Below are positions 1 through 8,731 of a stretch of 64,000 bases of DNA, piece after piece. The DNA lies in assembly GCA_021772075.1 (NCBI GenBank), contig JAETNQ010000009.1:18124-82123 (forward strand), read 5' to 3'. Within the stretch, counting starts at the first letter, position 1. Each line of letters starts with the position of its first letter. Origin of the DNA: Lachnospiraceae bacterium (GTDB taxonomy: Bacteria; Bacillota; Clostridia; Lachnospirales; Lachnospiraceae). Under the pieces are notes generated by a model. It saw only the letters and a program-made list of their open reading frames with translations. It was not told the DNA's origin and did no database searches. A program made the translations under genes and the position numbers.

Positions 1-110
1 TGCTCATTGAAAGATTGTATGGCAACGATACAGCTGCCCGACACAAGAACCACTGCCATAAAAAGCATGGTCGCCGCCTCTATCAATATTAGTTTCGGCC
101 TGAATTTCAT
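1..110 (-). CDS. N-terminal piece of a membrane-anchored protein (runs off the left edge)
   Basis: An open frame starts at ATG 110, with a strong GGAGGGG ribosome site seven bases upstream, and continues without a stop to the window edge. The 36 visible residues are a short basic stretch (MKFRPK) followed by one long hydrophobic segment, as in a signal anchor of a sensor, chemoreceptor or secreted protein. It lies 26 bases downstream of the histidine kinase on the same strand, so it may share its transcript. Too little is visible to name a family. Confidence 0.6.
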   Translation of the reverse strand, partial: MKFRPKLILIEAATMLFMAVVLVSGSCIVAIQSFNE

Positions 111-136
111 AAGATCACCCCTCCATACCAAATAGT

Positions 137-1501
137 TTACATGATTCTAACATCCCGATTTTTTCTTTTTCGAAAAACTTTTTTTACCCCCCCCCGCACA
201 TTTATGGAAAGATTCAGCAGTATTCTCGTAATGAACATATCATTTTTTACAGAAAAGTCCACCTCGCCGTCATAGCGCCCCACCGTTTTCATGATACTGG
301 ATATACCGACTCCCCCGCCATCCCCCGACTCCGGAAATCCATTGCGGAAACGGATATCCGATGCACAAGTATTCCTGAAACGGATAACCACTTTATTTCC
401 TTTCTGGGTAATATAGACATCGATCTCCTGTCTCTCTTTTCCCGAACTCTGGCAGCCATGAATAGCATTTTCAAAAACATTGGCTAATATAGCGACAAGA
501 TCGATATCCCTCATTGCCAAAGCTTCTTCCATCGCCACATCCATCGTTACCTTGATTTTTTCCAGCTCCGCGCATCTTGCATAGACCGACAATATCCTGT
601 TGACCGCTTTGTTTCCACAGACAGGAGCCCGTTCCGTCTGCTTTTTCTCCACTTCCTTTCCATACTGCCTCACATATACATCGAGTTCTTCCAGTTCGCC
701 GTTTTCCAAATATTCCGCCAGCAAAAGGCAATGATGGCGGACATCATGGAACATCCTCGCCGCCTCCATTTCCTTTTCTTTTTCCAAGTCTATCTGCCGC
801 CTGAGAAGCTGCTCGTTCATTTCCAAGAGCTGGTTTTCTTCCTGATACTTATGCTCCCTTCCCAAGTGTAAATATAAATGGAATATCGTATACTGAATAA
901 TGCCTGTCATTATCATAATAACGGATATCCGTATAATATTCAAGACCGAAAAGCTATGAATGTCCGGCCAATAGATAACGACTGCCGCGAGCATAACAGA
1001 ACCGACCAATACGGCCGCGCTGAACAGATCCATTTCTTCCCTTAAAAAATCCATATTATCCAAAAAAGTTTTCCTGAATTTTTTTATGATTAAAAAAAGA
1101 ATGATAACGACCATCCCAAGGCGTATCAGGACATCCACCCACATATTGCCGCCGAACCACCAGCGCGCAATATCCACGCCGCCGAATACACACAAGGAGA
1201 GGAAATAGAATCCCAGTGAAATTTTATATAAAGATAAATATAATGTCCCGCCGCTCATAGCCCCGCAAAACAGACCGAATACAAGGACTGACAACGGGCC
1301 TGCCCCCCGGACGAACCCATTTTGGTCAAACAAATACCAGGCGCTGAAAATAAGTACCATCCCAAAGCCGAATACCATATAATAACAGACGGTCTTTCTC
1401 ATGGTAAACCTGGGCCTGTCCAGCACTAAAAAAACTCCCATCAGCAATAACGCCCCTAAACTGTTACGGCAAAATGCAACCCAAAAAGAACCGCCTAACA
1501 T
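137..1501 (-). CDS. GHKL-domain sensor histidine kinase (AgrC/NatK type)
   Basis: The membrane sensor kinase of a LytTR two-component system. The first ~220 residues form about six hydrophobic segments. A coiled segment (EENQLLEMNEQLLRRQ) leads into a degenerate histidine box (HDVRHH). The C-terminal GHKL ATPase domain has an N-box (LANVFENAIHG) and a glycine-rich lid (GDGGGVGISS). The open frame extends to a TTG at 1534, but ATG 1501 has a better ribosome site (GAAGGAAGAG), so I start there, giving 454 residues. The response regulator gene lies upstream on the same strand, across a 214-base gap that holds a terminator. In this family the signal is often a peptide; nothing here identifies it. 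Confidence 0.85.
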   Translation of the reverse strand: MLGGSFWVAFCRNSLGALLLMGVFLVLDRPRFTMRKTVCYYMVFGFGMVLIFSAWYLFDQNGFVRGAGPLSVLVFGLFCGAMSGGTLYLSLYKISLGFYFLSLCVFGGVDIARWWFGGNMWVDVLIRLGMVVIILFLIIKKFRKTFLDNMDFLREEMDLFSAAVLVGSVMLAAVVIYWPDIHSFSVLNIIRISVIMIMTGIIQYTIFHLYLHLGREHKYQEENQLLEMNEQLLRRQIDLEKEKEMEAARMFHDVRHHCLLLAEYLENGELEELDVYVRQYGKEVEKKQTERAPVCGNKAVNRILSVYARCAELEKIKVTMDVAMEEALAMRDIDLVAILANVFENAIHGCQSSGKERQEIDVYITQKGNKVVIRFRNTCASDIRFRNGFPESGDGGGVGISSIMKTVGRYDGEVDFSVKNDMFITRILLNLSINVRGGVKKVFRKRKNRDVRIM

Positions 1502-1658
1502 CCGCTCTTCCTTCTTTCCTTTTCTCTTTTCCAAACGCTTCCAAAAGTATAAATTCTAACTTATTTTAAACTAAGATCGTTCTCCGGAAAGCGTCCGGTC
1601 ATACATCGCACTTTTTCGGGTATCATTTGCAAGCGCGGCTGCCCGGTTTTTGCCATAT

Positions 1659-1687
1659 AAAAAAAGAGAAAAGCACATTCTTTTCCC
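1659..1687 (-). terminator. Intrinsic terminator behind the response regulator
   Basis: On the minus strand GGGAAAAG pairs with CTTTTCTC across a six-base loop and is followed by seven T residues. It lies just after the response-regulator stop, so the kinase gene may need read-through or its own promoter. Confidence 0.65.
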
Positions 1688-1715
1688 TTAACGTTTCTTA
1701 TTCAAAAATCTTCCA

Positions 1716-2450
1716 TCACCCTTCGTCTTCCCCGCAATAATAATTGAAATACTGCTCTTTTAACAACTGATAAGACCCCCTCGGCAAATAAACCGTTCTT
1801 CCATTGTCCATTTGCAGTTCCTGCGCGTTCAAGCTTTCTATATGTTCCAAATTGACAATATAACTAATCCCTGCCTTTGCAAACTCCTTATATCCTGAAA
1901 GCATGTCATAAACTTTTGCCATCGTCAGGCGAAGCAAAAGCTGGGTTCCATCCGACAAATAAATACACTGGCACTTTTTCTGCGCCTCGCAGTATACGAT
2001 ATCCCGCATCGCTATCCGGCGATTCCTGTTATCTATCCGAAGAAGCAGATATTTTTTCTGTTCCTCAAGAATGCTTCCCAAAAGCTTATCCAAAACGGAA
2101 AACAGTTCTTCTTCTGAAACCGGTTTCACCAAATACTGCGCGGCATCCACCCGGAAAGCTTCCAAAGCATACTCTTTGGAAGTCGTAAGAAAAATGATCC
2201 GGCACTCGTTCCCCATTTCCCGAAGTTCCTTCGCCGCCTCGATTCCAAGCTTTCTCGGCATATAAATATCCATCAGCAAAAGATCCGGCATATATTCATT
2301 TTCCTTTACTTTCCACAGCAAATCGTCCGCGCTGCTAAACCTTTCTATGGAAAAACTGCATCCTCTGTTCCGTTCCAAATAAGACTTCAGCATATTTTCC
2401 GCTTTATCAAGTTCCGGTTCTTCATCATCGCAGAGTGCAATATGATACAT
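1716..2450 (-). CDS. LytTR-family response regulator
   Basis: A DNA-binding response regulator partnering the GHKL kinase downstream. Residues ~1-120 form a receiver domain with the acidic pair (CDDEE), the phospho-acceptor Asp in LLLMDIYMP, the Thr of FLTTSKE and the Lys of YLVKPV. Residues ~135-240 form a LytTR domain (DIVYCEAQ; the RGSYQLLKEQ end). The frame opens at GTG 2459, but ATG 2450 is better placed behind AGAGGTG. Such pairs often control nearby membrane or peptide genes. The likely target, the gene left of the kinase, is mostly outside the window. Confidence 0.88.
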   Translation of the reverse strand: MYHIALCDDEEPELDKAENMLKSYLERNRGCSFSIERFSSADDLLWKVKENEYMPDLLLMDIYMPRKLGIEAAKELREMGNECRIIFLTTSKEYALEAFRVDAAQYLVKPVSEEELFSVLDKLLGSILEEQKKYLLLRIDNRNRRIAMRDIVYCEAQKKCQCIYLSDGTQLLLRLTMAKVYDMLSGYKEFAKAGISYIVNLEHIESLNAQELQMDNGRTVYLPRGSYQLLKEQYFNYYCGEDEG

Positions 2451-2527
2451 ATCTGGCACCTCTTTCGTTTTCTTTGCATAGTATGATCTCTTTTCTTCTG
2501 TTACGGCTAATAATTATATCCGTTTTA

Positions 2528-3469
2528 TTATGCAAAGTCAACCGAAGTGATTCCCTTGTGTTCCTCCTCATACATATTTTTTATGCCTTCCGCTATCCTC
2601 AGCAGCTCCCGGCGCACCTCTTCCGGTTCCGCAACCCTTACCTTTTCTCCAAAAGTCAACAGCCACCGCACCATATGCCCGGCATCGGTATAGTCCGCCT
2701 GGAACAACAGCCTGCCATCCTCCATTTCCTCAAAGCAGCGGGGGCCGAATTCTTCCACCAGCCTCCATTTCATCTCTGGTTCGAAAACCGCCTTTACCTT
2801 GATTCTCCCGGGAAATATCCTCTCATTGGACAGATCCGGCATCGGAACATCCCTCGCCTCCAAACATTCTTCCCCTTTACTGACTCTGTCCATCCGGTTC
2901 AGCTTGAAAAGCCGGAAGTCCTCCCTCTCATGGCACCATCCCCATACATACCAGCTGGACCATTTGAATATCAGATAATACGGCTCGATCAGCCGGGTAC
3001 TGTCTCCGCCAGGCCCATAATAGCAAAAAGAAAGCATTTTTCTTTCTTCAATCGCATCCTGGATCACCGATATTTTAGGCGCAAGCGAATCTCTATACCA
3101 GGAAGACAGATCGATCAGCAAAGAATCCCTTCCTCTGACAAAATCGGAAGACCCGGCCTGTAATTTCTCCATAAGCTGTCCATAGTACCGGCTCCCGCTT
3201 ACGCTATCCAGACTCCGAAGCCCTGCCAGGATCATTTGCATATCCTTTGATGTCAGAAGCGTCCTGTCCATGCGGTACCCTTCCATAATGCATATGCCTC
3301 CGCCCGCGCCCTGCATGGTGAGGACCGGTATCCCCGCTTTGCACAAATCTTCAATATCCCTGCTGATCGTTCTCCGGGAAACTTCGAACTTTTCCGCCAA
3401 TTCCGGTGCCGTAATCTTTTCCTGCTGCAGCAATACAGAAAGTATCCCGATCAATCTGTCCAATTTCAT
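2528..3469 (-). CDS. YafY/DeoR-type transcriptional regulator with WYL domain
   Basis: A helix-turn-helix regulator. Residues 1-60 (MKLDRLIGILSVLLQQ, APELAEKFEVSRRTISRDIEDL) form the HTH_11 domain. Residues ~130-210 form the WYL ligand-sensing domain (YYLIFKWSSWYVWGWCHER), followed by the C-terminal WCX extension. The open frame extends upstream, but ATG 3469 starts the conserved N-terminus and follows a GGCGGGG-type ribosome site. It lies 13 bases after the TfoX-N gene and ends the small run VOC, GyrI-like, TfoX-N, WYL. That context suggests a stress- or ligand-responsive cassette; the ligand is unknown. Confidence 0.85.
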   Translation of the reverse strand: MKLDRLIGILSVLLQQEKITAPELAEKFEVSRRTISRDIEDLCKAGIPVLTMQGAGGGICIMEGYRMDRTLLTSKDMQMILAGLRSLDSVSGSRYYGQLMEKLQAGSSDFVRGRDSLLIDLSSWYRDSLAPKISVIQDAIEERKMLSFCYYGPGGDSTRLIEPYYLIFKWSSWYVWGWCHEREDFRLFKLNRMDRVSKGEECLEARDVPMPDLSNERIFPGRIKVKAVFEPEMKWRLVEEFGPRCFEEMEDGRLLFQADYTDAGHMVRWLLTFGEKVRVAEPEEVRRELLRIAEGIKNMYEEEHKGITSVDFA

Positions 3470-3482
3470 AAACGCCCCGCCT

Positions 3483-3809
3483 TCACTTCTTCTTTGTTTT
3501 CTTTTTCGGTTCCGGCAATTCCCCATACATCGCGTTCAATACTTCCGACATACGTTCTATATTCTCCACATCGTCCACCACTACCATCTGCGTCTTGGAA
3601 CCTTCGTATGGATAATCGCGTTCCGCGTCCGGCATCAGCCGGAGAACGGACTCCGTCGGCTTTAAAAACAAACAATTATCGCAAATATCCCCGATCAGTT
3701 TCCCCCGGTAATAAACCAGGTACTCTCCCATCATTTTTCTGGCGGATGCTTCTCCGATCTTCCGCAGATTTTCTATTACATAATCGCAAAACTCCTTTGA
3801 TGTCGCCAT
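3483..3809 (-). CDS. TfoX N-terminal domain protein
   Basis: A 108-residue protein made almost entirely of the TfoX-N domain (RKIGEASARKMMGEYLVYYRGKLIGDI, LFLKPT) with a lysine-rich tail (PKKKTKKK). In gammaproteobacteria TfoX/Sxy acts in competence. Stand-alone TfoX-N proteins in clostridia have no firm function, so no competence role should be inferred. The start codon sits one base beyond the stop of the GyrI-like gene, implying translational coupling. Confidence 0.8.
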   Translation of the reverse strand: MATSKEFCDYVIENLRKIGEASARKMMGEYLVYYRGKLIGDICDNCLFLKPTESVLRLMPDAERDYPYEGSKTQMVVVDDVENIERMSEVLNAMYGELPEPKKKTKKK

Positions 3810-3810
3810 T

Positions 3811-4449
3811 TTATTCTTTCACCTTTCTGACCGGATGTCGGATCACCGTTTTCCTTTTTTCCGGAGCGACCCGCCTTGCGTCCGACAAGTATATTTCGTG
3901 ATGCAGCCTTTCGGAGGAAAAGTCATTCTCATAGCCGTTTTCCTGCAAGTATTGGTCCATTCCTGCCACTGTGGCCGGTTCTTCGTCATAGGCGCCTATA
4001 TGCATGCATTGGATGCACAGCCCTTCCCTTATTGCCAGAAACTCCACTTTGGAAAAATCCTGCCCTTTCTTTTTTCCTGCTTCTTCCACCGCCCATTCCA
4101 CATCTTCTTTCGATACAAAATCGGGCAGCCTGATCACGGATATCCAGCAAAAATCCTCTTTCCTTCCATAATCCACTCCTTCTATGCCTTCCTGCCACCA
4201 GAACCCTTCCAGCGGCGGTACTACATAATCGAAATATCCCTCTATCTGCCGGGTTCCCTTTTTGCTCATTTTAATCGTGAAAGCAATGCCGTAAAGCAGG
4301 CCGATGGCCTCTTTGTATTCTCCCCCTTCCACGTTCGGGTCTCCCTTGCCCCTGACCGCTATAAATTTCATCTCAGGGATCTCCACGATTTCCGGTCGGT
4401 TCTTCGGCATATAAAATTCCTTGTATTCTTTCTTGTAGTCAAATGCCAT
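3811..4449 (-). CDS. GyrI-like small-molecule-binding domain protein
   Basis: About 212 residues. The start MAFDYKKEYKEFY, the segment EIPEMKFIAVRGKGDPN and the end (CMHIGAYDEEPATVAGMDQYLQENGY, SERLHHEIYLSDARRVAPEK) are typical of the GyrI-like family that takes in hypothetical clostridial proteins. The family fold binds small molecules and occurs alone or attached to AraC/MerR regulators; here it stands alone. The frame is open to 4482, but ATG 4449 begins the conserved part. It is directly followed by the TfoX-N and WYL genes, so a shared transcript is likely. Confidence 0.78.
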   Translation of the reverse strand: MAFDYKKEYKEFYMPKNRPEIVEIPEMKFIAVRGKGDPNVEGGEYKEAIGLLYGIAFTIKMSKKGTRQIEGYFDYVVPPLEGFWWQEGIEGVDYGRKEDFCWISVIRLPDFVSKEDVEWAVEEAGKKKGQDFSKVEFLAIREGLCIQCMHIGAYDEEPATVAGMDQYLQENGYENDFSSERLHHEIYLSDARRVAPEKRKTVIRHPVRKVKE

Positions 4450-4503
4450 AACTTCGTCCTTTCCGCAGCCCGCCAGCCGCATATTGAGCTGTCAGCCTGG
4501 AAT

Positions 4504-4896
4504 CTATTCCTTTACAAAAGATCCGATTTCCACCAGATTCCCCTCCGGGTCAGCGATGTAACAGGTCCGCTGCCCCCAGGGTTCTGTCGCCGGCTCCATA
4601 ATGCCTTCGGCTCCTGCGGCAACTATATCCTCATATGCCTGATCCACCGCCGCATAGTTTTCCACGCTCAGGGCAATCTCGTAATGTCCGTTTATTCCGG
4701 AACAATATGAAAATTTCCGGTTTGTCATTTTTTCAAAATCCGTTTTCCGGTAAAGAAGAAACAAGGTGCCGTCCTTTTCCAGAAATACATTCGCCGCGTC
4801 TTCCTCCTCTTTGATCTCAAAACCGAGAACATCGCGGTAAAACCTCACCATAACCGCCATATCGTCTACCATAATCCCAAATCCGTCCAATCTCAT
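4504..4896 (-). CDS. VOC-family (glyoxalase/bleomycin resistance-like) protein
   Basis: A 130-residue single-domain vicinal-oxygen-chelate protein with repeated beta-alpha-beta-beta-beta modules: LDGFGIMVDDMAVMVRFYRDVLGFEI at the start and GQRTCYIADPEGNLVEIGSF at the end. VOC proteins bind a metal through His/Glu residues; the C-terminal VEIG Glu is visible. The substrate cannot be told from the sequence. A clear AAGGAGG site precedes ATG 4896. It is the first gene of the run leading to the GyrI-like gene, 54 bases downstream. Confidence 0.82.
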   Translation of the reverse strand: MRLDGFGIMVDDMAVMVRFYRDVLGFEIKEEEDAANVFLEKDGTLFLLYRKTDFEKMTNRKFSYCSGINGHYEIALSVENYAAVDQAYEDIVAAGAEGIMEPATEPWGQRTCYIADPEGNLVEIGSFVKE

Positions 4897-4965
4897 TAAT
4901 ATCTTTCCTCCTTATAACGATTTTCGTATTTGTTATTATAGCAGACTGAACACGACATCTGTATG

Positions 4966-5976
4966 TCATGTTTCCTCTTTTTCAAACGGCACGAGATTCT
5001 TTACCACATCCGCCGGAACGACAACCGCATCTTCATGGTCTATATCGATCAACTGATAACGGTCATTGCCCATGCCCAGTTCCTTCATATAAGAGAGCTG
5101 GCGCAGCCCGTGGCGCGATTCCATCCGTTCCACGAGGGCATGGTTTTCTTCTTCCGTCATCGCATAAATGATATCCACACAAGCCTGGTCCAAAGCCAAA
5201 ATATCCAAAGATGCACATATTCCCACGTTAGGCGTCACCACGGGTTCTGCATAAATCCCCTCGCAGTCGCAGGACACCGACATATTACGCATCACGTTAA
5301 TATAAGCGATATTTTTACCAAAGTGGTCAATCACCGACTTGGTAGATTCCGTCATGCGCTCCATGAATTCCTCATCGCTGATATCCCATTGGTCGTTCTG
5401 TCCGGGCGTGGTATGGATCATCGCCTTGCCCGTTCTCCCGTCCGCACAGCCGATGCCGATATTTTTATTGGAACCTCCAAATCCCCCTTTCGTATGCCCT
5501 TTAAAATGAGTAAGGGCTAACAGGGAATCATACTCCGGCAGAGTCTTTCCCACAGACATCTCCGAAAACCATTTTCCTCCTTTGACGGGAAGAAAAACTG
5601 CCCCGTTCTCATCCATAATATCCACCGGGGCAAACGTCCAGCCGTTGACCTTCAAAGTCTCCCTATGTTTTTCCGTAGTATCCCGATCGCCCTCGTAATA
5701 AGAATTTGTTTCAATAATCGCTCCATCGGACACCTTCCCGTCCATCAGCTCCCTGACCCAGTCCCTGGGAATAATATTCGGCCCGTTTTTCTCGCCGGTA
5801 TGCAGCTTAATGGCAACCCTTCCCTTCAAAGCCTCCTGGATATACGTATAAATCCTGGCCAGCCCCTCCGCAGACAGTTCGCGGGTAAAAAATACCACGG
5901 ACTCCCCGCCGGAGCGCTCGGAATAAGGCACATAATGATCTCCTCCCGTACCCGGAACTACTTTTTTCTCTTCCAT
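4966..5976 (-). CDS. DUF362 domain protein
   Basis: A 336-residue protein of the DUF362 family. The N-terminal segment AIKLHTGEKNGPNIIPRDW, the central NVGICASLDILALDQACVDI and several conserved His/Asp/Cys residues fit. Many family members carry a C-terminal ferredoxin domain; this one has none, ending after VVPADVVKNLVPFEKEET. It lies 52 bases downstream of a ferredoxin-tailed aldo/keto reductase on the same strand, a plausible redox pairing. No reaction is established for the family. Confidence 0.75.
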   Translation of the reverse strand: MEEKKVVPGTGGDHYVPYSERSGGESVVFFTRELSAEGLARIYTYIQEALKGRVAIKLHTGEKNGPNIIPRDWVRELMDGKVSDGAIIETNSYYEGDRDTTEKHRETLKVNGWTFAPVDIMDENGAVFLPVKGGKWFSEMSVGKTLPEYDSLLALTHFKGHTKGGFGGSNKNIGIGCADGRTGKAMIHTTPGQNDQWDISDEEFMERMTESTKSVIDHFGKNIAYINVMRNMSVSCDCEGIYAEPVVTPNVGICASLDILALDQACVDIIYAMTEEENHALVERMESRHGLRQLSYMKELGMGNDRYQLIDIDHEDAVVVPADVVKNLVPFEKEET

Positions 5977-6027
5977 AATGAATACCTCGCTTTCCCTTTT
6001 TTATCTGTTTCTTTCATTCCATTTGTT

Positions 6028-7122
6028 TTATATTCCAAAATAAGCTGAGATCTGCCGCATCCTCTCCGACTGCTTCACACGGAACGGGCAGCGGCTGTCG
6101 CAATGCCCGCAGTCCATACAATCGGAGGCATGTTTTTCCAGTTTTTTATAATGCTGCTCCGCCATCGTATCGCCGGCCATCGACAAATCATAATATTTGT
6201 TGATCAAACCCACATTCAGCCCCATCGGACATGGCTGGCAATGATTGCAGTATACACAGTTTCCCTCCGCCTCCCCAGGCGTAAATGTGCCAAGGATTCC
6301 ATAATCCCTTTCTTCCCGCGGGGCCTCGAAAAATCCCAGCAGCTGCCTTACGTCCTCCTTATCCCGGATTCCCGGCAATACCGTCAGCACTCCCGGCTTA
6401 TCCAGGGCATATTGGATGCACTGGTACCTGGTCAGCGCTTTCCCAAAAGGCGATGTTTTCCCGTCCAGCAGCTGCCCGCCGGAAAAAGGCTTCATAACGG
6501 AAATGCCGGTTCCCTCCGCTTCGCACCGCCGGTAAAGCCGCATCCTCTCATCCGTGCTGCCATTCGCATATTCCCCATGGCGATAATCATATCCCGGATT
6601 GATAGAGAACATCATCTGCTCCACAATCCCTTCATCCAGCACGATATTGGCAAGTTCAGGAGTATGCGTGGAAAGGCCGATATGTCTGACCACCCCTTGC
6701 TTTCCCATCTCCATCAGATAATCCAAAGTCCCTTTTTCCCGGTATTCCCTCCAGTCGGCCTCCGTATCGATGCAATGGATAAATCCATAGTCGATATAAT
6801 CCGTCTTCAGCTGCCGGAGCATCCAGTCGATCTGCTTCTTTACTTTTTCCGGATCCGTCGTCCACCCGTATTCCCCTGTTTCATAATTTGCGCCAAAATG
6901 CACCTGGTAATACATATCCTTTCTCACATCCGCAAACGCTTTTCCATAATACTCGAACGTTTTCGCCCCTGCTGTCGCCAAGTCCGCATAATTCACTCCA
7001 TTTTCATGCGCAAACAGCAAAGCCTCCAGCGCTTCTTTTTCCGGCACCTCCGATAGGTAACTGGTCCCCAGGCCGATCACGCTGATACTGTCGCCGGTCT
7101 TTTTATGAACTCTGTATTCCAT
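6028..7122 (-). CDS. Aldo/keto reductase with C-terminal [4Fe-4S] ferredoxin domain
   Basis: A 364-residue oxidoreductase. Residues ~1-270 are an aldo/keto reductase barrel (VIGLGTSYLSEVP, NYADLATAG, DYIDYGFIHCID, RHIGLSTHTPE). Residues ~290-350 carry two cysteine clusters, CVYCNHCQPCP and CMDCGHCDSRCP, typical of two [4Fe-4S] centres. Such AKR-ferredoxin fusions are common in anaerobes and probably take electrons from ferredoxin; substrates are mostly unknown. The DUF362 gene follows on the same strand. Palindromic repeat copy A starts 18 bases upstream of its start codon. Confidence 0.88.
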   Translation of the reverse strand: MEYRVHKKTGDSISVIGLGTSYLSEVPEKEALEALLFAHENGVNYADLATAGAKTFEYYGKAFADVRKDMYYQVHFGANYETGEYGWTTDPEKVKKQIDWMLRQLKTDYIDYGFIHCIDTEADWREYREKGTLDYLMEMGKQGVVRHIGLSTHTPELANIVLDEGIVEQMMFSINPGYDYRHGEYANGSTDERMRLYRRCEAEGTGISVMKPFSGGQLLDGKTSPFGKALTRYQCIQYALDKPGVLTVLPGIRDKEDVRQLLGFFEAPREERDYGILGTFTPGEAEGNCVYCNHCQPCPMGLNVGLINKYYDLSMAGDTMAEQHYKKLEKHASDCMDCGHCDSRCPFRVKQSERMRQISAYFGI

Positions 7123-7140
7123 CTTTCATCCCTCTCCCGC

Positions 7141-7508
7141 GGAAATCCATTTATGCGGAAGAGGGCATGGCAGGGCGGGAAAGAAGAAGGGCGGCGGCAG
7201 GAAGGCAGGAGGCGCAGGCGGGGAACGGTTTCGCCGTGCCGGCTTCGGAAAATGGATTTTCTGAATATTCCGGTGTCGCCGTACCGGCCGGACGCAACCG
7301 TCCGCGATTCGCCATCCAGGCTCATTGCGGACTTTTGGTGACATCCGTGTCACCAAATTGCTGCCTATAAGACGGAATATTAAGAAAATCTCATTTCCCT
7401 GCGTGAGGCAACGGCGAAACCGTTCCCCGCCTGCGCCTCCTGCTTTCCTGCCGCCGCCCTTCTTCTTTCCCGCCCTGCCATGCCCGCTGCCCGCATAAAT
7501 GGATTTCC
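7141..7508. repeat. Long palindromic element, copy A
   Basis: A 368-bp imperfect hairpin. The outer arms 7141-7237 and 7410-7508 pair almost without break: GGAAATCCATTTATGCGG at the left end against its complement at the right end, then a long G-rich against C-rich stretch. Inside are a weaker stem and a perfect ten-base core hairpin with a four-base loop at 7334-7357 (TTTGGTGACA, TCCG, TGTCACCAAA). Relatives lie at 40618-41027 (inverted) and 51768-52136. It sits between divergent genes. Short ORFs inside it on both strands are not credible genes. Confidence 0.9.
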
Positions 7509-7561
7509 GTATTCTTCTCTTTTATTTCATTGGTTTTTTCGTTATTCCATGCTATTTTAAT

Positions 7562-7581
7562 ACCTAAACTTAACTTTAGGT
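7562..7581. promoter_or_regulatory. DtxR/IdeR-like operator 1
   Basis: Perfect inverted repeat ACCTAAA-CTTAAC-TTTAGGT, close to the TTAGG/CCTAA half-sites of iron-type DtxR operators. It lies about 200 bp upstream of the DtxR-family gene. The rest of 7509-7781 shows no gene. Confidence 0.6.
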
Positions 7582-7720
7582 CAATACAAAATCCATAAAT
7601 TTTTCATAAATTTTCGAAGGGTAATGTTCCTGAATACATTTGAACAAAGAAATCGGCCGCGGAATCAGAAACCAGACGGCCGGCAGCCGCTAAGAAAATT
7701 GAATAACTTGCAACCTCTTC

Positions 7721-7734
7721 CCTAAAGTGTTAGG
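7721..7734. promoter_or_regulatory. DtxR/IdeR-like operator 2
   Basis: Inverted repeat CCTAA-AGTG-TTAGG, 47 bases before the start codon of the DtxR-family gene and therefore in its likely promoter or leader. It suggests autoregulation. Confidence 0.6.
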
Positions 7735-7781
7735 ATAAATTTACAGGCGGCTTCCGTCCCGGAAAGGAGTACAATTATACC

Positions 7782-8174
7782 ATGAGCTATATCCAACACA
7801 AAGCCGAGGAATCCCTTGAAGATTACCTTGAAACAATACTTATCCTGAGCAAACGTCTTTCTGTGGTACGCTCTATCGATGTGGCGACTGAGCTGAATTT
7901 TTCAAAGCCCAGCGTGAGCGTCGCCATGAAAAACCTGAAAAACCGCGAATACATCACCGTTTCGGAGGACGGGTATCTCCATCTGACGGAAGAAGGACGC
8001 AAAATCGCAGAAAACGTCTACGAACGCCACACCTTGCTGACGGACTGGCTGGTCTATCTGGGAGTTGATCCCAAGGTGGCAGCAAGAGATGCCTGTAAAA
8101 TGGAACATGACATCACCCCGGAAAGCTACGAGGCAATGAAAAAATGTATCCTGTCCATTCTAGGGCGCAACTAA
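7782..8174 (+). CDS. Short DtxR/MntR-family metal-dependent regulator
   Basis: A 130-residue metalloregulator. Residues ~8-70 form a winged helix (EESLEDYLETILILSK, RSIDVATELNFSKPSVSVAMKNLKNREYI). Residues ~80-125 form the dimerisation and metal-binding domain (ERHTLLTDWLVYLGVDPKVAARDACKMEHDI), with metal-ligand type residues in ERH, C and EHD. The C-terminal SH3-like domain of long DtxR proteins is missing, which is normal for short clostridial members. A GGAAAGGAG site precedes the start. Two CCTAA/TTAGG palindromes lie upstream, and similar ones lie before the truncated feoB, so iron or manganese control of these loci is likely. Confidence 0.88.
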   Translation: MSYIQHKAEESLEDYLETILILSKRLSVVRSIDVATELNFSKPSVSVAMKNLKNREYITVSEDGYLHLTEEGRKIAENVYERHTLLTDWLVYLGVDPKVAARDACKMEHDITPESYEAMKKCILSILGRN

Positions 8175-8187
8175 AAAATACTGATTT

Positions 8188-8445
8188 TTATGCGTAGTGA
8201 TACTTTTCCCTGTCCAGATTGAGAAAAACCGGTGCTGCAATCATGGCGATTCCTTCCGCTGCCGGTACTGCAAGCCATACACCTGTCACACCCAAAAAAT
8301 TAGACAATGCAAGCAGCAACACCGTAATCCGCCCGAAAGTCCGCAGGAATGATAAAATTGCTGACAGCTTCCCATTCGACAATGCCTTCCATTCTTTTTC
8401 ATCTAAATTTGCAGGGTTTTCGTTCAAAACATATCTTAGCTGCAA
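8188..8445 (-). pseudogene. C-terminal remnant of a MATE efflux transporter
   Basis: An 85-residue frame whose middle and end (ALSNGKLSAILSFLRTFGRI, LGVTGVWLAVPAAEGIAMIAAPVFL) read like the last two membrane helices of a MATE-family transporter. Normal MATE proteins have ~450 residues and twelve helices; nothing upstream on this strand supplies the rest, and an XRE gene begins there on the other strand. The first ~20 residues (MQLRYVLNENPANLDEKEW) may also be native. I read it as a decayed fragment rather than a small membrane protein. Confidence 0.6.
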
Positions 8446-8455
8446 TGGATGAAAA

Positions 8456-8683
8456 ATGGCTTTTTCTTATGACAAATTATGGAAACTACTTATTGACAAG
8501 AAAATGACCAAAGAAAGCTTTCGTTTACTAATCAAAGCTTCCCCGACAACAATAGCTGCGATGGGAAAAGGCGAAGGAATCTCCCCCAAGGTCTTAGAGC
8601 GCATTTGCGTGGCATTTCATTGCCAACCAGGCGACATTATGGAACATGTTCCAAATCCATCAGACACAAATATTAATATATGA
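8456..8683 (+). CDS. Small XRE/Cro-type helix-turn-helix protein
   Basis: A 75-residue single-domain DNA-binding protein of the YozG-like kind: YDKLWKLLIDKKMTKESFRLLIKASPTTIAAMGKGEGISPKVLERICVAF holds the HTH, followed by HCQPGDIMEHVP, a common ending in this family. Function is unknown; such proteins regulate neighbouring or mobile genes. It precedes the Uma2 gene on the same strand, 48 bases apart. Confidence 0.8.
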   Translation: MAFSYDKLWKLLIDKKMTKESFRLLIKASPTTIAAMGKGEGISPKVLERICVAFHCQPGDIMEHVPNPSDTNINI

Positions 8684-8731
8684 ATACAGCACATGCAACC
8701 GCATACAATAACCAAGAAAGGAAGTGTTGCT

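Noticed and set aside
3483..3809. TfoX-domain protein as a sign of a competence locus
   Set aside because: Only the N-terminal domain is present and no competence genes are near.
7077..7370. Overlapping ORFs on both strands in palindromic element copy A (also in B and C)
   Set aside because: Arg/Gly/Pro-rich frames follow from the G-rich and C-rich arms; none has a ribosome site or is kept in frame between copies.
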